Shown piece after piece: positions 51,817-61,832 of a stretch of DNA of 64,000 bases. The stretch lies in assembly GCA_023014365.1 (NCBI GenBank), contig JAEBUN010000029.1, positions 1 to 64,000 of the forward strand. The letters are read 5' to 3'. The notes beneath the pieces are model-generated. The model did not search any database, was not told the DNA's origin, and was given only the letters and a program-made list of their open reading frames with translations. A program made the translations under genes and the position numbers. The DNA is from Lepiota brunneoincarnata. Its lineage: Eukaryota > Basidiomycota > Agaricomycetes > Agaricales > Agaricaceae. Positions within the stretch are counted from its first letter, which is position 1. Every line of letters begins with the position of its first letter.

Positions 51817-54800
51817 GGAGACTAGCCACCACGTCTAGCCCTCCACAAAGACCTCCTTCCCTTTCCTATTCACAAAATGATATTAATGTTGTAAAATTAC
51901 AGGAATCGTCAGCACGCGTAATACATCTACCCTGTCGAATCCGAAAACACAAGCTCACTAAGGAAGGACCCGAAAGCGTGGAACTACTTGCCCTACTCGA
52001 CTCAGGAGCAGCAGGAAACTTCATTGACCCCGGAATGGTCAAACAACATTCATTCAAAACGACACCCCTCAATCGACCCATCGAAGTACGAAATGCCGAT
52101 GGATCTGTTAACGAAAATGGAACAGCCACCCACTACACGACCCTCAACCTAACGGTTAACGGGAAAAATATGGAGATCAAACCAAAAGTAGTCTCCCTCG
52201 GAAGCCCAAGACTCATCCTTGGATTCCCTTGGCTCGCAGAACACAACCCAGACATCGACTGGGATGCCAAACAATTACGCTGGAGAAACGAACGTTGGGA
52301 CAACACTATATTCCGAGAACTCATCCAATCCATGGAACCCGATTGGATCTACAACGACCAACTCAACCACATCTCCACACTAGAGCCCACAAGCTTCGAA
52401 GAAATCAACTTCAAAGCCTCCGCATCACAATTCCTCGCCGTACAACACGGAGAAAAGAAAAACGATGATCCAAGAAAAGTCGTACCCACGGAATTCCACG
52501 AATACCTCCCAGTATTTAGCAAGAAACAAGCCGAACGATTCCCCCCACAACGACCATGGGATCACAAAATTGAACTCAAGGAATCATTCAAACCAATTGC
52601 CATGAAATCCTACCGACTCTCCCTCAACGAAGAAAAGGAACTCGACACGTTCCTAGAAGAAAACCTTCAAAAGGGATACATTCGACCATCCGAATCGCCA
52701 ATGGCATCACCTTTCTTCTTTGTAGGAAAGAAAGATGGAAAACTACGCCCCTGTCAAGACTACAGGTACCTCAACAAGCATACCGTCAAAAATGCGTACA
52801 ACCTTCCCCTCATCTCTCACATTCTCGACAAACTCCGAGGATCAAGATATTTTACCAAACTCGACGTACGAGCAGGATACAACAACATCCGCATACGCAA
52901 AGGAGATGAATGGAAAGGAGCCTTCAGGACACCCCGAGGATTATTCGAACCCACGGTTATGTTCTTTGGAATGTGTAACTCCCCAGCAACATTCCAAACC
53001 ATGATGGACTCACTATTTCGAAAACTCATCGACAATGGAGGAGTAATCGTTTACATGGACGACATCCTCATTCACGCAAAAACAAAACAAGAACTTAGAC
53101 GCCTCACAAGAGAAGTACTCAAGATACTCAAAGACAACGATCTATACCTCAAAACCGAGAAATGCGAATTCGAACGACAACGACTCGAATATCTAGGAGT
53201 TATCATCACTCCCGACTCAGTTTCGATGGACCCAGCAAAGCTCAAAGGCATCGCTGAATGGCCAACACCAACTACCCCGCGCGACGTACGAAAATTCATA
53301 GGATTTTGCAACTTCTATCGAAAATTCATACACCAATACGCCACATGGGCAAAACCTCTCAATGCCCTAATGTCCAAAACCAAGAAATTCGAATGGACAG
53401 AAGAATGCCAGAACGCCTTCGATACTCTCAAGAGGAAATTCCAAAGCGAACCAGTACTAATGGTCCCCGACCGAGACAAACCCTTCGAAATCGAATGCGA
53501 CGCATCACTATTTGCATCAGGAGCAGTCCTACTTCAACGCGACAACAATGGAGTTAAACACCCAGTCGCATACTTCTCAAAAGGATTCTCACCAGCCGAA
53601 CGCAACTATCATTGTTCCGAACAGGAACTCTTCGCCATTATCCGAGCACTCAAAGAATGGCGTCACCACATAGAAGGATCATCACACAAGACCATTGTAT
53701 GGTCAGATCACGACAACCTTCGCCGCTGGAGAAAACCTGAAGACCTCAGCAGAAGACAAGCCCGATGGATTGCCTACATGCAACGATTTGACATCGAAAT
53801 CCGACATATCCCTGGAAAGAAAAACGGACCAGCAGATGCCCTTTCCAGACGACCCGATCATGAACCCAAGACAAGAGACAACAAACAGGTCATTGCACTC
53901 CCTGACAAATTCTTCACCCCAGAACAGCCACAACATATCCATATTATCGATGAAAACACTAAACAGGAAATAAAAGAGCTGTGGAAGAAAAAGAAACAGA
54001 CCGACATCGCCCAAGAAGATGACTCAGGACACCCACGTGTTCAAGGAAAGCTATTTATACCACAAGATTTACACCTCAGACGCCGCTTACTGCAAAGAGT
54101 ACACGACTCACCTACCGCAGGACACCCTGGAATCGCAGAAACAACTAGAAAACTCCAGGAATACGCCTACTGGCCCGGGATGCAATCATTTGTCAAAAAC
54201 TACGTCAAAGGATGTGGTGCTTGCCAACAATACAAGATCAATCGCCACCCCCTAAAACCACCGCTTCAACCTATCCCTGGACCCCGTTCTACCCGTCCAT
54301 TCTCGAACATCTCGATGGATCTTATCACAGACCTACCCCCGGACGGACCCCATGATTCTATACTGGTCGTGGTCGACCAGCTTACGAAGGGGATAATTCT
54401 AGAACCTACTGCGAAAACCGCCAATGCGGACAAGATCGCCGAAATTCTTATCAAACGGCTATTCTCTAGATTTGGCCTTCCCGAGAAAGTTCTCAGTGAT
54501 CGCGACCCCAGATTCGCTGCCAAATCCATGAAAGAATTCTACAAACAACTCGGAATCGAACAAGCACTCTCTACCGCCTACCACCCCCAGACAGACGGAC
54601 AAACAGAGCGATTCAATCAAGAAATAGAACTCTACCTTGGCATCTATTGCTCATCGAACCCGAACAAATGGGTAAAGGCACTCCCACTCCTGGAATATGT
54701 CCACAACTCGAAAACACATGCCGAACACCAACATACCCCATTTGAACTCCTCTATGGATCAAGCCCCAAAGGATTTCCGACCTCCGAGGAGCCAACGAAC

Positions 54801-55472
54801 ATTCCAGCAATAGGAGAGAAGTTTAAATACCTCGCCAAGATACGCCAAGAAGCCCAAGCTGCGCATGAACAAGCCAGACTAAAAATGGCTGCAAGGTATA
54901 ACCGGCCAGATATCAATCTAAAAGTTGGACAGAAGGTTTGGCTCGACAACCGCAACCTCCCAATTCAGTACGCCTCAAAGAAACTGGCCCAACGCCGAGA
55001 AGGTCCCTTCACCATAACAAGAAAACTCGGACCTGTTACCTATGAACTAAAATTACCCATCAAATGGAAGATCCACAACAAGTTTCATGCGAGCCTCCTA
55101 ATGCCTGCAGAAGAGAACGACACACATGGGGAATACAACACAGCCCCACCACCCGACCTTGTAAATGGAGAAGAAGAATACGAGGTCGAGTCAATACTGC
55201 GCCACAGAAAATTCCGGAACAAGTATCAATTCCTAGTCAGATGGAAAGGATACCTTCCCACCGAGGATTCCTGGGAGCCAGAAGCAAACCTGGAGAACGC
55301 CAAGGAAGTCATTGAAGAGTATAAAAGGGCCCACAAATTAGACAACCCCACCAATGACCCAACCACCCAACACTCGAGCAACCACTCCAGACCTCCCAGA
55401 GCCAGACAACGATGGACGCCTTCTCATCCGGGAAAGAATCATATCCCTGGCGAACCGCGTCGAAGGAAATAG
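51804..55472 (+). CDS. pol: Gypsy Pol polyprotein with chromodomain
   Basis: Open from 51804 after an in-frame stop; the first conserved domain starts near 51978. Domains in order: aspartic protease ('LLALLDSGAAGNFIDP', about 51985), reverse transcriptase with 'VYMDDILIH' (YMDD at about 53052), RNase H ('FEIECDASLFASGAVLL', about 53485), integrase zinc finger HHCC ('HDSPTAGHPG...GCGACQQ', about 54100-54220), integrase core D,D,E ('SMDLITDLPPDG', 'LSDRDPRFAA', 'HPQTDGQTERFNQE') and a C-terminal chromodomain ('YEVESILRHRK...FLVRWKGYLPTEDSWEPE', about 55180-55290). The chromodomain usually directs insertion to heterochromatin, which fits the surroundings. All catalytic residues are present, so this copy should be functional. 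Confidence 0.95.
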   Translation, partial: GFCLRRLATTSSPPQRPPSLSYSQNDINVVKLQESSARVIHLPCRIRKHKLTKEGPESVELLALLDSGAAGNFIDPGMVKQHSFKTTPLNRPIEVRNADGSVNENGTATHYTTLNLTVNGKNMEIKPKVVSLGSPRLILGFPWLAEHNPDIDWDAKQLRWRNERWDNTIFRELIQSMEPDWIYNDQLNHISTLEPTSFEEINFKASASQFLAVQHGEKKNDDPRKVVPTEFHEYLPVFSKKQAERFPPQRPWDHKIELKESFKPIAMKSYRLSLNEEKELDTFLEENLQKGYIRPSESPMASPFFFVGKKDGKLRPCQDYRYLNKHTVKNAYNLPLISHILDKLRGSRYFTKLDVRAGYNNIRIRKGDEWKGAFRTPRGLFEPTVMFFGMCNSPATFQTMMDSLFRKLIDNGGVIVYMDDILIHAKTKQELRRLTREVLKILKDNDLYLKTEKCEFERQRLEYLGVIITPDSVSMDPAKLKGIAEWPTPTTPRDVRKFIGFCNFYRKFIHQYATWAKPLNALMSKTKKFEWTEECQNAFDTLKRKFQSEPVLMVPDRDKPFEIECDASLFASGAVLLQRDNNGVKHPVAYFSKGFSPAERNYHCSEQELFAIIRALKEWRHHIEGSSHKTIVWSDHDNLRRWRKPEDLSRRQARWIAYMQRFDIEIRHIPGKKNGPADALSRRPDHEPKTRDNKQVIALPDKFFTPEQPQHIHIIDENTKQEIKELWKKKKQTDIAQEDDSGHPRVQGKLFIPQDLHLRRRLLQRVHDSPTAGHPGIAETTRKLQEYAYWPGMQSFVKNYVKGCGACQQYKINRHPLKPPLQPIPGPRSTRPFSNISMDLITDLPPDGPHDSILVVVDQLTKGIILEPTAKTANADKIAEILIKRLFSRFGLPEKVLSDRDPRFAAKSMKEFYKQLGIEQALSTAYHPQTDGQTERFNQEIELYLGIYCSSNPNKWVKALPLLEYVHNSKTHAEHQHTPFELLYGSSPKGFPTSEEPTNIPAIGEKFKYLAKIRQEAQAAHEQARLKMAARYNRPDINLKVGQKVWLDNRNLPIQYASKKLAQRREGPFTITRKLGPVTYELKLPIKWKIHNKFHASLLMPAEENDTHGEYNTAPPPDLVNGEEEYEVESILRHRKFRNKYQFLVRWKGYLPTEDSWEPEANLENAKEVIEEYKRAHKLDNPTNDPTTQHSSNHSRPPRARQRWTPSHPGKNHIPGEPRRRK

Positions 55473-56568
55473 CCAACCTAACTCTGCCACCAATACCGCT
55501 GACGACCAACCAGACAGGACCAACAGTCCTTATATCATCCGGCATACCTTCCTTCCCTCCAACCAACCCGAGATACGATCCATCCTTTTACACGAAGTTC
55601 CCTTTCATATTACCGGAACCCGTCTTAAACGCAGTCCAGCGATGGTACCCCTGGTCGACACCTGCTGGAAGACATTTACTGCTCTTCTGTATCACAAGCG
55701 CCTCGTCCACGACCGAGCAACAGAATTCGAAAAACTATGCGCCACTATTCTTTCTAGCGCAACAGAGGAACAGGACCGCAATACCATTTCTGCCATGCTA
55801 TCAACCGCTCTCACCGAATTCCCGTTCGAGAGTCCGATCCCAAGCCCGAGCAATGGAAGCGGAAGTCAGGACCGCCCTATCTTACCTATCGGGACCACCA
55901 CCCAACCTTCCAACCCTCCCATGGTGGATACGAGTAACCAACCATCAAGTGTTGTACAAGCTATATCTGCTTCTAATGACGCCCCCATCGGGACTACCAC
56001 CACTCACCTATCCACCACCCGAACTCGCTGCAATTGCTGCCGTCGATTCGGCCATATCAAAGCAGGATGCCCGCGCTACCAATGTCGATATTGTCGAAAG
56101 ATTGCCCCAGGCCATTACGAGAAGCACTGCGAGAGAAACCCTTACCAGCATCAACCCGCAAGTATGGTACCTGGCCTGTATCGCCGCCCACGAGGAATAC
56201 CAAGCAGAGCTCGATCCCTCACACGCGAAACCACAAACAACAATATTCGACACATTGTTGCAAGCACCGAGCAGCGCCCCGCTTCAGCCAGACCCCTCCG
56301 CACCCGAATTCAAAACGCCCCCGTCGTCATTCCGACCACCAACGCCACCACCACATCTGCTAGTGGAAGCCACCGACTTCCTGAATCGATCCTTCGGCAC
56401 ACCCGCCACCATTCACTCCAGAGAACCCATCGTCATCGACCTCACCCAAGACCCGCCGTCCCCAGACCACCAAGCTACCGAAGCGACTCCCCAGAACCCG
56501 ACCCATACTTCGACTGGGACCCCATCGCCGAATCAAACATTACAGGAGAGCCTGTCGGACTATACTGA
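55354..56568 (+). CDS. Downstream frame A: zinc-knuckle protein, 404 codons
   Basis: Open frame overlapping the end of pol by 119 bp. Its middle encodes a good CCHC knuckle, 'CNCCRRFGHIKAGC' (CX2CX4HX4C), then a second Cys/His cluster, 'CRYCRKIAPGHYEKHC', at about 56028-56130. This is hard to explain as chance. The N-terminal part has a helical, charged stretch ('YHKRLVHDRATEFEKLCATI'). The C-terminal part is Arg/His/Pro-rich. Nucleic-acid binding is likely. It overlaps frame B over more than 1.1 kb, and either a splice or frameshift between them or real dual coding is possible. Confidence 0.6.
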   Translation: MTQPPNTRATTPDLPEPDNDGRLLIRERIISLANRVEGNSQPNSATNTADDQPDRTNSPYIIRHTFLPSNQPEIRSILLHEVPFHITGTRLKRSPAMVPLVDTCWKTFTALLYHKRLVHDRATEFEKLCATILSSATEEQDRNTISAMLSTALTEFPFESPIPSPSNGSGSQDRPILPIGTTTQPSNPPMVDTSNQPSSVVQAISASNDAPIGTTTTHLSTTRTRCNCCRRFGHIKAGCPRYQCRYCRKIAPGHYEKHCERNPYQHQPASMVPGLYRRPRGIPSRARSLTRETTNNNIRHIVASTEQRPASARPLRTRIQNAPVVIPTTNATTTSASGSHRLPESILRHTRHHSLQRTHRHRPHPRPAVPRPPSYRSDSPEPDPYFDWDPIAESNITGEPVGLY

Positions 56569-56983
56569 GGATATGTCTGATGAGGACATCAGACCTTATG
56601 AAGGGGATAATGTTATGAACAGTCCAGACCGAGAGGAACAAGAATTACTGTTCGACTTTACAAGATGGGTACAGGAGACTACAGACCAACTACGGGCACA
56701 AGAATACGAAGACGAGGAAGGGGAATACTACACCGCCATGCAGGACCTGGCGAGAGAAGCAGGAATGGAGATAACCTTGGAGGATATATTGGAATACCCC
56801 GAGGACGAGGAAGATAACCATGGATCAACCGATCCAACCTCCGATACGGATGGAAGCACCGAGAGAATGGAGAGCGAGAATGGAGAAGACTCCATGGAGA
56901 TACAATCGGGAGAAGGAGATTATGAGTCAGAGGAAAGCGATGGAACATCGCACAGCAGTAGCGAGAGTACTGACTCATTGTAA
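55412..56983 (+). CDS. Downstream frame B: 523 codons, ends inside the 3' LTR
   Basis: Open frame in the third phase. Predicted helical segments ('DPSFYTKFPFILPEPVLNAV', 'NPQVWYLACIAAHEEYQAEL'), then Pro-rich and acidic segments ('PIVIDLTQDPPSPDHQ', a pattern like a SUMO-interacting motif). From 56611 it runs 372 nt into U3 of the 3' LTR, where an acidic tail of 122 residues ('DREEQELLFDFTRWVQ', 'EYEDEEGEYY', a Ser-rich end) is encoded, stop TAA at 56981. The U3 part is also open in the LTR at 22723-23420, with few changes. No homology recognised. Not an envelope: no signal peptide or membrane segment. Confidence 0.55.
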   Translation: MDAFSSGKESYPWRTASKEIANLTLPPIPLTTNQTGPTVLISSGIPSFPPTNPRYDPSFYTKFPFILPEPVLNAVQRWYPWSTPAGRHLLLFCITSASSTTEQQNSKNYAPLFFLAQQRNRTAIPFLPCYQPLSPNSRSRVRSQARAMEAEVRTALSYLSGPPPNLPTLPWWIRVTNHQVLYKLYLLLMTPPSGLPPLTYPPPELAAIAAVDSAISKQDARATNVDIVERLPQAITRSTARETLTSINPQVWYLACIAAHEEYQAELDPSHAKPQTTIFDTLLQAPSSAPLQPDPSAPEFKTPPSSFRPPTPPPHLLVEATDFLNRSFGTPATIHSREPIVIDLTQDPPSPDHQATEATPQNPTHTSTGTPSPNQTLQESLSDYTEDMSDEDIRPYEGDNVMNSPDREEQELLFDFTRWVQETTDQLRAQEYEDEEGEYYTAMQDLAREAGMEITLEDILEYPEDEEDNHGSTDPTSDTDGSTERMESENGEDSMEIQSGEGDYESEESDGTSHSSSESTDSL

Positions 56984-57308
56984 TATAAATAACGCTAGGA
57001 TGCCATCAGCCAGGATGTGCATCATGGTCAGGACTGCGCACGACCAGTAGAACAGCCAAGTAACCTATAACGAGTATATAGCATCTCATAGGTATATAAG
57101 GCCTGTACAAGTAGAGATTAAAGCCCTAAGCTTTAATCTTGTTAACAGCGGTCGTTTACCTCTCTGCCTTAACTTGGCGTCTTCCCTCGTTATCTCATTG
57201 AGCGCGATCCACTAAGCTCTATAAGGCCAACCGTCTCGGACACCTTGTAGAGTGATTGAAGGCCGTCTCCAGTTATCCTCGGATACAGAAGGAGCACGGA
57301 TCATAACA
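56611..57308 (+). repeat. 3' LTR of the young gypsy
   Basis: Identical to 49010-49707 as far as I can compare by eye. Preceded by the weak purine tract GAAGGGGATAA, and followed by target copy AGAGT at 57309-57313. Confidence 0.93.
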
Positions 57309-60300
57309 AGAGTTCCTCAATCGCATGTTGCGTACCAAGTAGTGGACCTCCATATCATCCCAGAGTGCACTTTTGACTATTGAGGCACCCACAATCTGTT
57401 GTCTAAGTCCCTTTGGTATTACAGGAAGTGTTTGATGGAAATCACCTCCAAATACCACAGTGATTCCACCAAAGGGACTATTCTTGTGGAGTAAGTCTCT
57501 GAGACATCTATCAACAGACTTGATACCATGGATATGTTGCATAGGAACTTCATCCCAGATGATGATTTTGGTCTCCTGTATCAATCTGTGCACCTGAGTA
57601 TTTGGTTTAATATTTGCAACAGATTCTTGAAAGGCAGGAATTGGGATCTTGAATCTGGAGTGGGCAGTCCTACCACCCTCCAAGAGAAGTGCAGCAATGC
57701 CAGAAGAGGCCACACAAAGAGCCACTTGGCCTCTAGACCTCACAGCAGCTGCAATGGTATTACAGACAAAGGTTTTTCCACCACCACCTGCACTGTGGAT
57801 GAAAATCATCTTTCCCAAGTTATTATCCACAGAGTTGAGAACAGCTTCATAAGCTGCAGCCTGTTCTGGATTGAAGTCCCTCCAGTTTCTTTGAACTCTC
57901 TCCTCCAATTCATTGCGGTCATAGTCAAGCTCCAGATGAATCAAGTAATTTCCTGGGAGATTTTCCCAAGGTCTTCCATTTCCAGGTCCTACAGAAAGTG
58001 GCATAGGTGGATAGTCAGTCAAAGACTTTCCAGACTTCATCAGGATTTGGTTGAGAAGGTGTAAGCCATAGTCATAGACTTCCTCCTGTGTAAATTCCCT
58101 GTCCTGATAGTGAGGGATATGTCCAAGTTGTCTCCTAAGGTCATCACAGATATTCTCTCTGAACCTTTCCCAAAGAACATCAGGTGAGGTAGGATTGCAA
58201 TGTTGGAGAATAATGATGAATAAACGTCGGAGCAATGATCCTGTCTGCATTTGGCTAGCTTCTTGCAAGCACTGAATCCACTCGCGGTCATCCTGTAACA
58301 ATCCCCTTGCAAAACATGCCTCCTTGAATGAGTTATACTGGATATCATCAAAAGTGCGCAAGTCTGCAAAGGATGTAGCACCTGGAATAACTGTCAATAA
58401 TGTTTAGAGGTAGAAATCTCTCCTTGACTTACCTGGAACAACTGTCAACAACATACGGAGGTAGAAGCGCTCTCCTTGACTTGGAGATGCAAAGAACATC
58501 CTTCCAATAGCCTCTCCTCTTTGCCTGGGTTTCCACTTCTTGCCAGTTTTGCTGTTGTACACCCAAAATCTAGGAAAGTCCTGGTATAAAGTGTTGTGAG
58601 CATGAGGATAATTGCGGTTGGCCTCAAACCAAGCAGTAAGCATGGTCTTATCAACATTTGGGCGGTTAAGGACTTCATCCACATTTTGCTCTGGATCATA
58701 ATACACCATATGTTGGTTTTCCAAGTGCACAGGCAAGCGATAGACAGGAGGGAACTCTCCATGCATTGGGAATTCAAAGATATGCCAGAGAGCTTCAATT
58801 GGGGATACATAGCGAGAATTCAGATATTCCTTGACCTCATCACGCTGTTGGTCTGGTCTTGAGATAATCTCAAGAGTAGTTCGATCATGGCCCTTGTAGA
58901 CATACTTGTGGATGTACTTGACAGCAAAAACAGAGGCACAGATCTCCAAGTTGATATGACATCCAAATTTGGCACTAAGGTACTTGGCAAAAGGGACAAC
59001 CCAGCAGTTATCAAAGGTGAATGTGCCCTTGGTGAATGTGCGACCATTATTGCGCCTGGCATATTTTGGATAGCCATCATCCCCATATATAGTTTGATTA
59101 TTGAATGGCTTGGGATAGCCCTTGCTACACTTCCCATCCACCATACACCTGGCATTGGGATATTCAGGACCACAGGGACCATGGAGCATTGAAGAAGTCA
59201 CAACACCATAGAGAACAGGCTCAGTATTGGGATCTGGCAACTCTGCAGAAACAATTGAATCAACATGAGCAGCATCTCTGATCTTGTCAGGAGCATCCAG
59301 GAAAATGAGGAGATGCATGTGAGGTAATCCTTGCTTCTGGTATTCAATGGTATGGACCATTCCAACCACTTTTCCAAATAGGCCATCTTTAATTTCCTTG
59401 AGAAGAGCATTCTTCTTTTGCTCAAAGACCCTTGCCACAATATCAGGCCTATCTGAGACTGACTGTTTCTTCTGGCCTGGACCCAACTCCTTGAACAAAG
59501 CCTCCTGTACTTCTGGCCAGTTTGGATTGGCAGTCATAGTCAAGAAAATATCAGGCTTCCTGAAAGCCCTACAGATAGCCATGGAATCTTGGAACAGCTG
59601 GTTCATATAGCGCTCACTTCCTACATGTGATGAAGGAAGTATGACTCTCTGGCCATGGTTGGCAAGGTTGAGATTCTCATCTCTATCACCAATAGCAGCA
59701 TCCTGGAGGCCTTGGTATAGATCAGCTCTAAGCTTCTTTTGATTTTCCCTAGTCCAGTTAAGAATACTTTGCTCATTTGAGGCCCAGGCATCAACAACAA
59801 ATTGTTGGAAGAGTCTGCCACCCCAAAATAATGGAGGCTGAGGATCATTGCAGACATGGAAGCGATGTGCATAATAGCATCTCTGAGGAACATACTCAGA
59901 TCTCTGAGTACCTCTGGGTCCAGGAAACATAGGAATCTTGGGATGCCAGCCATTATCACCATGTGGGAAGAGCAATGTATAGTGGAGGGTGGCATAGGAA
60001 GACTTGAGATGTGTGATTTTCCTAAGTCCACCACCATGTAAGCGCAATACAATATCTCTGTGGTCAGAGACATTCTCCTCCATGCCAGAGCCAGGAACAA
60101 TGACTGCTATCTCATCAGCAGTAGGAGCATTATATCGCCTTTGATCTTGGACAGGATCAATGTGAAGTCGGGCAGTAATGGTTTGTTGCTCTCCTGGAGG
60201 CTTTTCACGCATGATTTGGTATGCTTGCTTATATGCATGAATGTAAGGATGTGTCCGGTGTAACATATCCTGAAGTTGACCCATAATGACAGGATCACCA

Positions 60301-61832
60301 AAGCCATCATTATTTTGATTTCTGATCTGTCTTTGCTTCTCTGGATCATATATATATATTTGAGCATATTGCGCAGGCTGGTTTTCAGCTGGTTGAAGAG
60401 CCCCTGAGAGATGGTGGAGTTCCCCACAGATTTTAAAGCAGTAAGGACCAGATGCTCGAGTAACACTGGCATCAATCTTGACCCCAAGTGATGTAAAGGC
60501 CAGTGAAGCATTGTAGCGTCTGATGTTTTTCTTGAATATATCAGACTGGGGACTAAGTCCACATATTAAATCCTGAAGAACATCATCCAGATGATGATAT
60601 GGCTGCAACTGGACCTCATTTTGAAGACAGCAAGTCCCAAATTGAGGATTATTGACTCGGGAGCTGGTAAGCTTTTCACTTGTAAAGTGAAGAGCACCAC
60701 AATATCCACACACAATATTCATAAGACCCAAAGTGTGGATTTCAGGTGGTTCAGAATAGGGGCGACATCCTTTTGGAATAGGTCCTCTTTCAGGAATAGG
60801 ATCATTGTTATTGACATTATCCTGATTTTGTTCAACTATCCTGGGTAGTTCATTTGGTATATTCTGTAATTCTGGATTTCTCCCTGCCTGAGCCTGGAAT
60901 TGCCCCAAGTTTTGTAGGGCCTGCTGAGCAAGATCATTATCCTGCTCTGGAGCTTGTGGGTCCCTATCCTCTCCAAGTTCAGCCTGATGCTCGTTTCTCC
61001 AGTTATTAAGCTCCCTTTGTAAAATATGCTCTCTCTGTACCCTCTGTTGCTGTAATAAATCATGTATCTCCTGATCTCTTTGTTGTCTTAGCTCCTGGTC
61101 TCTTTGTTCTTCTAGTAATCTTTGCATCTCTTGTCTTCTCTGTTCTCTTTGTTCCATCTCCTCTCTAAGTTGTTGTTCTAGTAATTCTACACCTGTTGGA
61201 GCCAAATTGGCCTGTGGTACTGGCAGTGCAAGTCCTATCTGGTCCATATTGGCCTGAGCCACATTGGGCCTACCATGTCTACATCTACGTCTGCCTCTTC
61301 CAATAGGCTCAGGGAGTTGTGGTATGTTTCTAGGAACAGGATTTTCCAAAGGTCTATCCCAGCCCTCTCGTAATTGTACAGGAGGGGGGAGAACAATATT
61401 CCTTGATACAGAAGGTCCTGCTTGAGGATTAAATGGAGGTAACAAAGGCACAGAAGATACTCCAGTAGAAGGTCCAGCCACAGATCTAGAAGGTCCAGCT
61501 TGAGGATTAAATGGAGGTAATAAAGGCACTTCAGCAGAAGGTTCTCCCACAGATCTCTGGCCAGTCTGGAAATCCATAACTGGGGGAATGGGAGCTCTGG
61601 CAGGTTCCTGGCCAGTCTGGTAAACCATAACTGGGGGAGGAAGAATAGGTATAACTCCAAAGTTTGGCTGTGGAGGAATTGGAGGAGGAGGTCTGTTGCG
61701 CTCCCGACGTACCCCCGGAGAAGTCATCTGCAAACATTGTTCTTGTTCAGTAGTGCAAGCAGCCTCACGTACTTGCTCAGGAGTTGTGGGAGGTGAGAGT
61801 GGATTCCTAAAAACAATATATTTTATTAGCAA
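57309..61832 (-). pseudogene. Helitron Rep-helicase, N-terminal and central part
   Basis: Rolling-circle replication initiator fused to a Pif1-like helicase. Exon 61832-58433, a 51-nt intron (58432-58382), exon from 58381, with the junction reading 'LLTVVPGATSFADL'. Domains: Gln/Pro-rich coiled N terminus; zinc-finger-like 'VCGYCGALHFTSEKL...FGTCC' (about 60690); Rep HUH motif 'QKQGLPHMHLLIFLD' (about 59300); catalytic tyrosine motif 'KYIHKYVYKGHDRTT' (about 58900, two Tyr). The helicase then follows, with Walker A 'HSAGGGGKTFVCN' (about 57780), 'IIWDEVPM' and 'FGGDFHQTLPVI'. The acceptor-like TTTTTAG before 'GAATCC' near 61808 suggests a further upstream exon. Interrupted only by the gypsy at 57308. 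With the C-terminal part it totals 1767 codons including the stop. Confidence 0.9.

Larger units (their letters stand above)
49010..57308 (+). mobile_element. Intact young Ty3/gypsy chromovirus, 8299 bp
   Basis: Two 698-bp LTRs that read the same throughout by eye, target duplication AGAGT (49005-49009 and 57309-57313), a self-primer type PBS, gag, pol with chromodomain, and two overlapping frames after pol. CpG-rich and without frame breaks, in sharp contrast to the relics at 19-40 kb. Order: LTR - leader with 57-bp repeats - gag - pol (PR, RT, RNase H, IN, chromodomain) - downstream frames - LTR. Confidence 0.95.

Noticed and set aside
55354..56983. Envelope gene of an errantivirus-like element
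   Set aside because: Neither frame has a signal peptide, membrane segment or fusion-peptide-like stretch. The zinc knuckles point to a nucleic-acid-binding accessory product.
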